From: Vitis vinifera
Taxonomy: Eukaryota > Streptophyta > Magnoliopsida > Vitales > Vitaceae
Length of the DNA stretch: 64,000 bases
Assembly (NCBI RefSeq): GCF_030704535.1
Contig: NC_081823.1
Location: forward strand, 25,115,501-25,179,500
Direction of reading: 5' to 3'
This document shows, piece after piece, positions 36,826 to 48,340 of this stretch. How positions within the stretch are numbered: position 1 is the first letter of the stretch; every line of letters begins with the position of its first letter. The notes below the pieces were generated by a model, which was not told the DNA's origin, did no database searches, and worked only from the letters and a program-made list of their open reading frames with translations. Position numbers and translations under genes: made by a program.

Positions 36826-37024
36826 TGTTAGAGTACTTATTTATTTAGAAGTTTTATTTAGTTACTATTTTTCTAGAGTATGGGTAAGGTTGTATTTTTT
36901 TCCTCTTATTATATTTATTTAAATTTTAATGGTATTTTATTTTATTTAAAAAACTGTTCTAGGAAATCCTAAATTTTTTTTTTCTCTTTAAATCTTTTGG
37001 ATTTCACATGGTATCATGGCAAAA
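36826..37024 (+). mobile_element. Possible decayed copia LTR and primer-binding site
   Basis: A segment starting TGTTAGAGTACTTATTTATT and ending TTGGATTTCACA is followed at once by TGGTATCATGGC, close to the TGGTATCAGAGC primer-binding site (initiator Met tRNA) of plant copia elements. No coding region or second LTR was found, so this is a weak call. Confidence 0.3.
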
Positions 37025-38477
37025 TTGATTTTTTTAATAAGACTTGATTTATAATTTCATAGAAAAGAGTTTAATTAATCTCATACACTTGCAAACAAAG
37101 TTTATTCATATTCGTTTGATCGTGAAATTCTCTTTTGTCGTATTTAATCATGGGATATCATAATGGATGATCGCATCATTTTTTTTTTTCTTATTTGATC
37201 CATTATTGAAATAGCTTTTCTAGTTGTATTTTCAACTACTCTACCCATTTCATAAAATATTCTTCCTGCTTTAACTACGATTGTCCACTATTCAGGAGAT
37301 CCTTTCCTCGAACCCATACATCTTTCCATAGGTTGGATGGTGATTGTTGATTGATATATTATGATAAAATTCATTCATTCATTCATTCATTTTCTTTTAA
37401 TTTCTATGAGGGGATGAAATATATTTAAACTCAAACTTATGTTTCATATATTATGCTTAATTTTTTTTCCTTTTTCTTTATTTCTCATCTTTTTATTTTT
37501 TTCATGTCTTTCAGGATCCCAAAAGCAACTGTGTATTAATCGTAAATCAGTGGATATATAGCAATATAATGGTTATAATATATTTACATTAATTATGAGA
37601 AACTTCAATGATGTTTGTTTTTTTATTGAACAGGAAAAGTTAAAATATTTTATTTTTTTATTTAGTTAAAAGTAATTTGCTGATATCAATTAATATAATT
37701 AAAATGAACTTGTTATTCATAGGTCCAATCTAATTATATTGGACGATATCAATAGATTACTATTAATGAAAAAACCAAATACTTTGACTTTTTTTATTCA
37801 ATCAAAAAACAAATATCACTTTCTAAATTATATTTGGTTTAGAAAGGTATTAAGAAAAGAAAAAATATTAAGAAAAATAATTTCTTCATGAATGGTTGTA
37901 AACTGAAAAAAAAAAATCAAATATAATTAAAATTAATAAGAAATTTATATATTTTAAAATTATTTAATTTTATATAAAAAATTTAAAATAACATATAAAA
38001 AATAATTTATTGACTTTAAATTTATTTTTTTATTTTCCTTCATTTTTTCTTTTCCTCTATTTTTTCTACCTTTTTACTTTTTTTTTTTTGATATTTTCTC
38101 TCAATTTTTTCCAAAATAAAAAATAGTCATAATTTTTTGTTATCCCAAATTTGGTCAATTATGATCCAATACTGTGAAACCAAAATTTGCATATGGTGGG
38201 AGGATGACATATAAGCTTCACTAGTTACTTCATCCACATATAAAAATTATTAAAAAAATTAATTGAATATAACTTATCAATTTTTGTGGAAATGAATAGC
38301 TAAACTGACGATCCAATAAGGGTTTTAGAAGGATATAGAAATTTCTAATAAACATCCTTCATTTTTCATAATATTACGAGCATGCCACTAAAATTGTCAA
38401 GAAGTAAATTCAGCATTAAATTCCAAAAAAAAAAAAAAAAGGAGGTCAATCAGTATTGGAACTACAAGACCCAATGC
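37025..38477. other. AT-rich spacer
   Basis: Mostly A/T with poly(T) and poly(A) runs and a (CATT)n run near 37,370-37,390. No open frame or recognisable element was seen. Confidence 0.6.
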
Positions 38478-39349
38478 TGATGGGATAAATACAAACAATA
38501 CACAACCAGGTTTTATCCCCTCTTATGAGAACCTAATAGGAATCAATCCAATAGAGAAGCAAGAATTCACTCAATCAACAAGCATATGAATACCAATAAT
38601 TTTAGCATGGAAAACCTTCTCCAATATGAGAAGTAAAAACCACGGGACCCTTAGGCCACTTAAAAACTCCACTAATATAATTAATGGGTTACACAATTCT
38701 CTCTAGATAAAACTAAAGGCATACATCCACCATATCTTAAGACAAATTGATCTTGACAATTTCAACAACTTTGCATAAAAACAATGGAGAGATCTCACCA
38801 AACACACCACTATTCTCGAACTGAAAGATAACTTTTTCGAACTCCAAATCCAATCTCCACCGTTAGAATGAAGATCAATGAGTCACGAATGTGTTCTCCA
38901 AAAATCGGCTCAATCGAACTACATATTAACCTTGATTGGAGTTCATGATCAAAACTGTCCGGATAGAAAACACATCAAAATGGAGGCTCTGTTCTCGGAC
39001 AGAAAGATGACTTTTTAGATCTCCAAATCCAATCTCCACCGTTCAGAATGAAAATCAATGAGTCACGAACCTCTCCTCCAAATTTCAAGTCAATCGGCCC
39101 ACAGAAAAAGCGGGATCGGACATTTGATGAAATCTGGGCAGTGAAGAAAAAACTTGAATTTTTCTCTCTAACTTCAAAAATGGTGGTTCTCTCTTTCTCT
39201 TTCTTTTCTCCTACCTCTGGTGGCTGCAAAAAATTAGAAGACGAAGAAGAAGAGGGATTATTTTTCTAGCCCTTTTATATAAAGGCCTAAGAGGCCTTAA
39301 ATTTTGGGCTCTTAATTTGGGCCTTCCACATGAGGAAAAAAACCTAGCA
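38478..39349 (-). repeat. 3' LTR of Copia-A
   Basis: 872 bp, TG...CA ends. It has a TATA-like TTTATATAA (minus strand) at 39275-39283, only about 70 bp inside the LTR start as transcribed. A duplicated segment of about 110 bp (38,813-38,921 and 38,990-39,107, offset about 177 bp) lies downstream of it. Confidence 0.9.
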
Positions 39350-39366
39350 AATCTCCCCTTTTCTGA

Positions 39367-41855
39367 TTATGTGGAGGGACTCGCCATCCTGGCGATTGAA
39401 CAACAAACTTCAAGCTTCTCCCTTGGTAAGGACTTCGTTAACATATCTGAGCCATTGTGATCGGTATGTATCTTCTCAAGTTCAAATAAGTTGTCATTGA
39501 GAGCATCTCTCATCCAATGATACCTCACATCAATGTGCTTCGATCTTGCATGAAAAGTAGAATTCTTACTAAGGTGAATGGCGCTCTGGTTATCACAGTA
39601 TACGACATAACACTGCTGCTTAAACTCGAGCTCATGTATGAAACGCTTCATCCACAACGACTCTTTACATGCTTCTGCTGTTGCAATGTACTCTGTCTCT
39701 CTTGTAGAAAGTGCAACACATTTCTGTAGTCTTGATTGCCAAGATATAACACCTCCTGAGAATGTCATCAAATAGCCTGAAGTAGACCTTCTATTATCTA
39801 CATCCATTGCCATATGTGAATTAGTGTAGCAAACAAGTACTAGTTTCCCATTTCCAAAAGTGAGTTTCAACTTGGAAGTGCCCCGCAAATATCTCATAAT
39901 CCACTTGACTGCCTCCCACTGTAGTCTTCCTGGATTAGATAGAAAGCGGCTAACAATAGCAACTGCATAAGCTATGTCTGGTCTAGGACATACCATGACA
40001 TACATCAAACTTCCTATTGATGAGGCATACGGAACTCTTCTCATGTCTTCCTTCTCTTTATCTGTAGAAGGGTTATGTTGTTGCTTAGCTTAAAGTGACT
40101 AGCTAGAGGAGAACTAACCACTTTAGCTTTGCTCATGTTAAATCTTCCAAGCACTTTTTCAATATATTGCTCTTGTGACATATACAGCTTCTTGGATGCT
40201 TTATCTCGCTCAATTCTAATACCAAGAATTTTCTTTACTGGCCCCAAATCCTTCATGGAAAAGGATTTGCTTAACTACTTTTTCAGCTTATCAATTCTTA
40301 AAACATTTCTGCCAACAATCAAGATATCATCAACATAGAGCAACAATATAACAAAATCATCATTAGAGAATTTCTGCACAAATACACAATGGTCAGAAGT
40401 AGTTTTTCTGTAGCCTTGCTCTCCCATAACTGATTCAAACTTCTTATACCACTGCTTTGGTGCCTGCTTTAAGCCATAAATACTTTTCTTTAATTTACAC
40501 ACATAATCCTCTTTTCCTTTTATTATGAAACCCTCTGACTGTTCCATATAAATTTCTTTGTCTAAATCACCATGGAGAAATGCATTCTTAACATCCATCT
40601 GCTCAATCTCCAAATCAAGACTAGTTGCCAAGCCTAAAACTACACGAATAGACAACATCTTAACAATAGGAGAAAAAATCTCATCAAGCTTACCTGTGGA
40701 GATTAAATTCATGCGGATATTTGGAATGTGTTTGACATTATTCAAAATCAACATAGTACCATTTCTAGTCTCCAAACACACATCTCCCATACCAATGGCT
40801 TTAGCTGAGCCATCATTACCCATCCTAACACTTCCAAAGTCACTAGATGTGTAGGATGTAAAGAAATCTTTCCGAGGTGTAGCATGGATTGAGGCACCGC
40901 TATCAATCACCCAACTAGTCTCCTGGCAAGCAAAATTAACAACATCACTATCATAAACAATAAGGAAATCTGAAGTGGTAGTGGCAACTCGATCATCTTC
41001 ATCATCATTGTCATTCTTCTTGTCCTTCACTTTCCCTTGTTTCATATCTCTCTTCAATTGGCGACAATACTTTCTTATATGGCCTTTTAAATGGCAATAA
41101 TGACACTCAACATTGGAAAACTTGTTAGTCTTGCTTTTGCTGCTGTTTCTATTCTTCAGACCTCTACTTTTACTCCTCCCTTTCTTTTCAGTAACTAGGA
41201 CATCTGACTATGAAGAAGAACCCTATGACTTTCTTCTCATCTCTTCATTCAGAACACAACTCTTAACCAAATCCATATTCATAGTACCATCCGGGGTTAA
41301 GTTAGACAAGGAAGTTCTAAATGTCTCCCACAAGTCCGGCAATGTACCAAGAAGCCACAACCCTTGCACTTCTTCCTCAAACTTGATATTCATTCCAGCC
41401 AACTGATTAATAATACCTTGGAATGTATTCAAGTGATCTGTCATAGGAGTTCCATCTTGATACTTCAAGCTAATCATCTTCTTGATCATAAACAACTTAT
41501 TATTACCAGTCTTTCGAGCATATAACTGTTCGAGCTTGTTCCATAAACTATGTGCATTTTTCTCTTCACTAACATAATTGAGAACATTATCATCTATTTA
41601 CTGTTTGATATAACCACAAACCTGCCGATAAAGTAAATTCCATTCTGCATCAGTTTTATTTTCTAGTTTTTCAGAAGCAAACACAGGCAAATAATAATCC
41701 TTCACATACAATAAGTCTTCCATCTTTCCTTTCCAAACATGATAATTGGAGTCATTCAGGGTAATCATTCTACTTATATTGCTTTCCATTGTTCTACACA
41801 AGACACAGATTATATTGAACTTGGCTTTGATACCACTTTGATGGGGTAAATACAA
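39367..41855 (-). pseudogene. Copia-A gag-pol remnant, integrase deleted
   Basis: In order on the minus strand: a gag part (41855-41598, starting MESNISRMITLNDSNYHVWK), an in-frame stop, more gag (to 41223), a stop, a zinc-knuckle trace near 41,100, and a protease with the intact motif VIDSGASIHATP. After LISTGKLD the frame passes directly into RT at EIFSPIVKM. The GAG-pre-integrase, integrase and RT N-terminus are absent. RT continues through YVDDIL, with a further stop near 40275. A frameshift near 40,050 leads to RNase H (39367-40044; SLPREKLEVC near the end). The element is clearly non-autonomous. Confidence 0.88.
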
Positions 41856-42712
41856 ACAATAAACAACTAGGTTTTATTCCCTCTTGTGAGAACCTAATAG
41901 GAATTAATCAAGTAGAGAAGCAAAAATTCACCCAATCAACAAGCATATGAACACTAATAATTTTAGCGTGGAAAACCTTCTCCAATATGAGAAGTAAAAA
42001 CCACGGGACCCTTAGGCCACTTAAAAACTCCACTAATATAATTAATGGGTTACACAATTCTCTCTAGATAAAACTAGAGGCATACATAACCATATCTCAA
42101 GACAAATTGATCTTGGCAATTTCAACAACTTTGCATAAAAACAATGGAGAGATCTCACCAAACATACCACTGTTCTCGGACTGAAAGATAACTTTTTTGA
42201 ACTCCAAATCCAATTTTCACCGTTCAGAATGAAGATCAATGAGTTACGAATGTGTTCTCCAAAAATCGACTCAATTGAACCACGGATTAACCTTGATTGG
42301 AGTTCATGATCAAAACTGTCCGGATAGAAAATGCATCAAAATGGAGGCTCTGTTCTTGGACTGAAAGACGACTTTTCGGATCTCCAAATCCGATCTTCAC
42401 CGTTCAGAATGAAGATCAATGAGTCAGGAACCTTTCCTCCAAATTTCAGGTCGATCGGCCCACAGATGAAGCGGGATCGGGCCTTTGATGAAATATGGGC
42501 AGTGAAGAAAAAAATTGAATTTTTCTCTCTAACTTCAAAAATGGTGGTTCTCTCTTTCTCTCTCTTTTCTCCTACCTCTAGTGGCTGCAAAAAATTAGAA
42601 GAAGAAGAAGAAAAGGGATTTTTTTTTCTAGCCCTTTTATATAAAGGCCTAAGAGGCCTTAAATTTTGGGTTCTTAATTTGGGCCTTCCACATGAGGAAA
42701 AAAAACCCAACA
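41839..42712 (-). repeat. 5' LTR of Copia-A
   Basis: 874 bp and very similar to the left LTR throughout, with the same internal duplication and TATA-like site. It differs by scattered substitutions, more than in the Copia-B LTR pair as judged by eye, so Copia-A looks older than Copia-B. Confidence 0.9.
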
Positions 42713-42779
42713 AATGCCTGTCCCAAAACTAAGAACAACTAAGCCTAACCTTGGACTGAAGGCAGCAATGCTCTTTCTT

Positions 42780-43317
42780 CTACTTTGAATTGCTCCCATC
42801 AAGTGCTGGAAGAGACCCGGAAAGAACCTCAGCTGCCAACTCCAAATTCCTCTGTTATGATCAATGGAGGCACCAGCCTCACAACATTCCCCTTTCTAGT
42901 GGTGAGCACTAGGAAGCCGGCTTCTCGATAGGCATCCACTAGCGGCGAGGCCTAGACGTCAAGCTCAATCCCAACAATGAGCCCAAGCCCACGTACTTCT
43001 TTCACATGTGGGTTATGTCCCAACTTTTGGGTTAAAATTTGCTTCAAGTGTTGGCCCTTCTTGGCGGCGCTAGCTAAGAAGCTGGGTTCTGAGAATTTTT
43101 CAAGGACAGCAAGAGCAGCGTTGCAGATAAGGGGGCTGCCGGAAAAAGTGCTTCCATGGTCACCGAAGTTTATGGCAGAAGCAACTCGTTCGGTGACTAG
43201 AACAGCACCGATAGGTAAGCCTCCAGCAAGAGGCTTGGCAAGTGTCATTATGTCAGGGAATACACCATAGGACTCATGAGCCCAGAGGTGGCCTGTTCGG
43301 CCTAGACCACATTGAAC
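42780..43317 (-). pseudogene. Acetylornithine aminotransferase, terminal-exon pseudogene
   Basis: PLP-dependent arginine-biosynthesis enzyme family (ArgD type). After an acceptor (TTCTATAG, ending at 43318) the minus strand encodes [20 protein letters not shown], then [19 protein letters not shown], which contains the expected PLP lysine, and later [15 protein letters not shown]. It is broken by an in-frame TAG (42952-42954). Sequence resembling the rest of the C-terminus follows, with a frameshift near 42,855, ending at the natural-looking stop at 42780-42782. No upstream exons occur in the window. A Copia-A-family solo LTR sits in what was the preceding intron. Confidence 0.85.
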
Positions 43318-43389
43318 CTATAGAACAGGATCAGAACATGATCAAGATAGAAAAATTGAACAAATAATTAGAGGACAAGAAGTATGAAT

Positions 43390-44300
43390 TGATGGGATAA
43401 ACACAAACAATGCACAACCAGATTTTATCTCCTATTGTGAGAACCTAATAGGAATTAATCAAATAGAGTAACAAGAATTCACCAAATCAACAAGTATGTG
43501 AACATCAACAAGTATATGAACACCAACAATTTTTAACGTGGACAACCTTCTCCAATGTGAGAAGTAAAAACCACAGGATCCTTAGGCCACTTAAAAACTC
43601 CACTAATATAATCGATGAGTTACACTATTCTCTCTAGATAAAACTAGAGGCATACATAAACCATATTTCAAGACAAATTAATCTTGGCAATTTCAACAAC
43701 TTGACATAAAGACAATGGAGAAATCTCACCAAACATAGTTATTATTCTTGGACTGAAATATAATTGTTTCGAACTCCAAATCCAATCTCCACCGTTCAGA
43801 ATGAAGATCAATGAGTTTTGAACGTGTTCACCAAAAATCAGCTCAATCGAACCATGAATTAACCTTGATCGGAGCTTATGATAAAAAAACGTCCGGATAG
43901 AAAACTCACCAAAATAGAGGCTCTATTCTCGAATTGAAAGAAGACTGTTCGGAACTCCAAATCCGATCTCCACTGTTCAAATTGAAGATCAATGAGTCAC
44001 GAACCTCTCCAAATTTCAAGTTGATCGCCCCACAGACAAAGCGGGATTAGACCTTTGATGAAATTTGGACAGTGAAGAAAAACTAAGTTTTTCTCTCTAA
44101 CTTCAAAAATGATGGTTCTTCCTTTCTCTCTCTTTTCTCCTTCTACTTTTTTTTTTCTTTTTACCTCCGGTGGCTGCAAAAAATTGGAAGAAGAAGAAGA
44201 AGAAGAGGGATTCTTCTTCTAACCCTTTTATATAAAGGCCGAAGAGGCCTTAAATTTTAGGTTCTTAATTTGGGCCTTCCACATGAGGAAAAACCCAACA
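43390..44300 (-). mobile_element. Solo LTR of the Copia-A family
   Basis: 911 bp, clearly similar along its length to the Copia-A LTRs (starts TGATGGGATAAACACAAACA, ends AAACCCAACA). It is flanked by the 5-bp duplication TGAAT (43385-43389 and 44301-44305). There is no internal region. The exact target duplication fits intra-element LTR recombination. The orientation is the same as Copia-A. Confidence 0.9.
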
Positions 44301-44305
44301 TGAAT

Positions 44306-45109
44306 TTGGTTTAAAACTGAAGGCTGTTGGAGCGACAAACAAAATGAAATAGAGTATTCACACAGAATAAATCTCAAATGCAGTCTCATCACCTTTGGAC
44401 ACTTCTGCTTTTCAGAGACAAAATCCTCTACTGTTTTTCATTCTAGTTGGGATTCAGCAAACAATGCAGTGTGCTTTTATGTATTAATTCCCTAACTGCA
44501 TAATAAATGGAAACTGGATTCTGACATCAACTTGTTTTTTATTTCAAATCATATTTGGTTTGGGAATTGGAGTTAGGAAGAAAAAAACACCTTCACCTCA
44601 CTCATTTAAACATAAAAGCAATAATGGCGATTTAGGGATCCATCTATAGAATTCCTATCTTTTTTGTATCTTTTCATGCAGCAAGGATTTTAATTTTTCT
44701 GTTTTCCTTTTTAATTTCTTATGGGGTTGGGAGTGCAAACAATTCTTCCTAGTCTAGACATCATCCCAATATCTTCTGGAAAACATTATTCATTAACGAA
44801 GTAGTGAAGCAGAAAGTTTCTACCTGAAATGAGTTGAGGCCTAGCAGTTAAGCGGACATCTAAAGAAGGTAAACCAAGAGACACCAGATTGAGGCAAATA
44901 CCCAATATGCGCACCAAACGTAAAAGCTATGAAATCAAATATAAGGGGATTGAAAAACGACTTTCACAGATATTATTTTCTGATATAATACAGTAGGTTT
45001 TAGGAAAATCCGACCATAAAATAAAATCCTTGCATACAAGTACTGAAAAAATTATCTTCAATTTGGCTGTTTCCAATCAAGCAATATAGGCAACATGAAA
45101 TATGACTCA
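44306..45109. other. Spacer without recognisable gene
   Basis: It may be former intron of the aminotransferase locus, but no upstream exon of that gene was found. Nothing else was seen. Confidence 0.55.
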
Positions 45110-46470
45110 CTACACTCACTTGATGCCAGAAAGGTCTTAGTATGAGGGAAATATTGTGGTTCCTTAAAATTCTTCAATGCTGGTATCCCACAATGGTATC
45201 CTCTGCGTCTCTTTCCATTCTTCAACTTCATGAGCTGTGTGTATCAGGGAAATATGTGAAATCATTCTCCATCTTCAACTGCTGCATCAACGGCAGAAGG
45301 AAATGTAGAAGGAAGAAGTTGATTCCAATTATTCTCCTTTGTTTTGTGGTTTTGCATTAAAGAAACACATCCCAACAGCCTGACAGATAATGCTTATGAA
45401 AAATAAAATAAAGAGACATGATGAAGTGAAAAGAGGATTATCCCAATGAATGAAGCAAATGTATTCTCTTGATTTTCAGTTGATGCTTTGTTTTCCCTGT
45501 TTTAGCTCCTTAAAACTCTTTCTTTCAGCTGCACTCTAAAATCCTCTGAATTTTCACCTTCTTTCCCCCAATGCTCCTTAGGATTTACAGTAGGCAACCT
45601 CCCAATATTTGATTTTGGGTATCAATTTCATAGTTCTAAGATTTAAAATTCCAATTTTTTTTTTCCTTACATTAATTTTCTCAACAAATAAGTAGTTTAT
45701 CATCTTCTACTTTTATGAAGTCAACCAAAATCTCAAACAGAGCACCTACAAAACCACAAAAAAGGAAAGGGATAAAAAAAGTGAAAAACTGCCAATTCGT
45801 GCTTCCTTTCAATAATACAAAAGCGTTGAATCTATATTTATCATCATCTTCAAGTTTTATGGCATAGGCTGTCAAGAGACTAATGAAAGTAAAACAAAAG
45901 CTTTAACAAGATAATCAGAGCTTGAAGCTTAAGTTTGTAGACATGCAAGCTCATGTGCAGTGGAAAAGATGAAAAATGCCTGGTGATGATCCAACAATGC
46001 ACTAATCAAGGCTTGTGGGGATTGTCGTGTCATCCTTTGAGCTTTTGCATTATGGTTTTTGATTTTCATGGAGATTAAGGGATTGTTTCCTAGAGAAGGA
46101 GGTGGGAGAAAAATAAATGATGATGTTGCCAAACAATCTTCACAAATAAAATCTATTTTTGCATTTTTCTACAAGAATTTTACCTGGCGGTTGTGCATAA
46201 TCAAATGGCTCCACGACTCCCAAGTCCCAAACAATCTAATGAAGTATGTAGAGTGAGAAACTAGAGAGAAACCAAATATAATCAAAATACATGAAAAGTT
46301 AACATAATATTGTAAATAGAAAATAAAATAATATCTTGAGAGGCCAACTCAAACAATCACAATGCAAATTTTGACTTTGGCCATATTTATAATATGAAAA
46401 ATTTTAAATACGTTTATATATAAAAAAGGAAGGAAAAAAGAATTACCTTTAATGAGATGAATGCCATGGG
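45110..46470. repeat. 3' flank of NBS-2, duplicate of 32.1-33.6 kb
   Basis: 45,175-45,300 matches 32,345-32,475 almost base for base, and the match continues, with small indels, to the end of the NBS coding remnant. 45,120-45,230 is itself a decayed piece of NBS coding sequence, matching 34,690-34,810. A short block at 46,000-46,110 corresponds to the repeated 130-bp block at 32.2 and 33.2 kb. Confidence 0.8.
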
Positions 46471-48340
46471 TGCTCATTGTGTGGGTTGAAAATATGGAGT
46501 GAGGTTGTGCTTAATGGTTTGATCCTCCCACTTCAATTCATACCACCATTTTTGGTCTTCCTCGATTTTCTCTAATTTCTTGCTCACTCCAGTATTGGAA
46601 TGAAATGGCAGCTTCCTTAAACTTCGACATCCAGACACGTGGATGTATCTTAAAGATGGAAAAGGTAGGGCACATCCATATATACTTCTTAGCTTTAGTA
46701 GCCCTTTTAAAATGAGAGATACGAGTCTCGAGAATACACCCAAATGGTCTACTTCAATTTCTAAAACTTCACTCCTTTCATCATCTATCACTTTTTCCAT
46801 TGATTCGCAGAATCTAAGACTTAGAAATTGAAGGCTTTGAGCATAAATAAGCCATGTCATATTCAACAATTGATAACATCCATATATGTCGACATCACAA
46901 AGGTTGTTCAAGCATTGGTGCCTTGAGAATTTTGAGTAGACCACCACTTCCTTTTCAAAATTGATTTTCACATCTTGCAATTCAAAACAATCTCTAATAT
47001 GGAGTGCCTTTGTATAAAGGGATAGTTGGACCAACTTCAAATACTTACAAATTAACTATAGCCCTCTTGTGGATCTTTGTAACTTGTGGGAGTTAAATAA
47101 TGATTGGATGGATGATTCACTTGCAAGGTTGATGGATATATCATCAATGTGTTCCAATTGCTTTAACTCTTCTAATAACCTTCTTTCATCATCTTCGGTA
47201 AAGGCTGACTCTTCCTCTTTTGTGCTATACATGCTAAACAATTGCAAAGAGGAAAGACTTGATACCATTTGAGATGGAAGTGACTCAAGAGAATACATAT
47301 CATTCAATATCAAGCACCTTAATTTTTCAAGTTCTTGAGCTCCACAGGTAAGTATTCAATACTTGTCCATGACAAATTAAGATATTGCAAGGTAACTAAG
47401 TCTCCAATCTCCACAGGTAACTCCTTAAGAAGAAAATTGTTTGACAAATCCAAAACTCTTATAATAGGCATGTTTGTAAAGAATCTATTTGGAAATGACT
47501 GAATAAACTTATATGTTGCCAAAAAGGTCTCCATGTTAGGGAAATATGGTGGTTCCCTAAGCTCTTCAATGTCGGTATTCCTCAATAATGATATCCTCTG
47601 TGTCTCTTTCCAGTTTTCAACTTCCTTAGCTCCAATATATCCAACTCCATCTTTTACCACAAATTTGTTCTTCTTTTTCCCGTTTTCGCGAGCCAACCAC
47701 AAAGCCAAATCACGAATAACATCATGCATCTTCAAATATTCGTCTTTTTCATCTAATGGAGATCTGCCATTCTCCAATAAACATGCAAGCTGTAAACTTT
47801 TAATAACTTATTCTCCTTGATTTCTTGCTTCTTGTATGTTGTCATATTCATCCAGAAAACCCTCCCCGATCCGAAGTTGTATAATTTTTCGATGAGAGTT
47901 TTCATAATCCTCCGGAAATAAAGAGCAATATAGGAAACATGATTTGATGGCTTCATCGGGTAGGCTATCATAACTGAATGCCAAGCGTGAAAACAGATGA
48001 TTCTCCATACCTTGAAACTTTGCTGGATAATTCTTCAACATTTCTATTTTTTTCCTCCGTTCTTCGGGTGTTTTTGTTCCCGCCATTGCTCGCCCTATGG
48101 TGATGAGGGCAAGTGGTAAGCCGCAACACTCACTGGCAACCACCTCCGCCAGCTTTGGTACATCTGGATGAGAATTTATGGTGTCTGATCCCACCTTCGT
48201 CTGAAACAGAGCAAAAGCATCCTCCCATGGGAGACAATTCGCTTCAATGCTCTCTGTAACTTCCATGTCTTGGCACACATCTTTAGATCGCATTGTAAGT
48301 ACCATCTTCAACTTATCTTGATGATTCAGAGGAAGAATAC

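Larger units (their letters stand above)
38478..42712 (-). mobile_element. Copia-A: internally deleted Ty1/copia (Tnt1/Tork-like) element
   Basis: It has LTRs at both ends and a perfect 5-bp target duplication AATGC (38473-38477 and 42713-42717). The minus-strand primer-binding site beside the right LTR reads TGGTATCAAAGCC, and a purine tract (AAAAGGGGAGA, minus strand) adjoins the left LTR. The internal region is only about 2.49 kb because integrase and part of RT are missing. The flanks carry a decayed aminotransferase exon on the right. RT wording (DLEIEQMDVKNAFLHGDL) is of the Tnt1/Tork kind. Confidence 0.92.
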
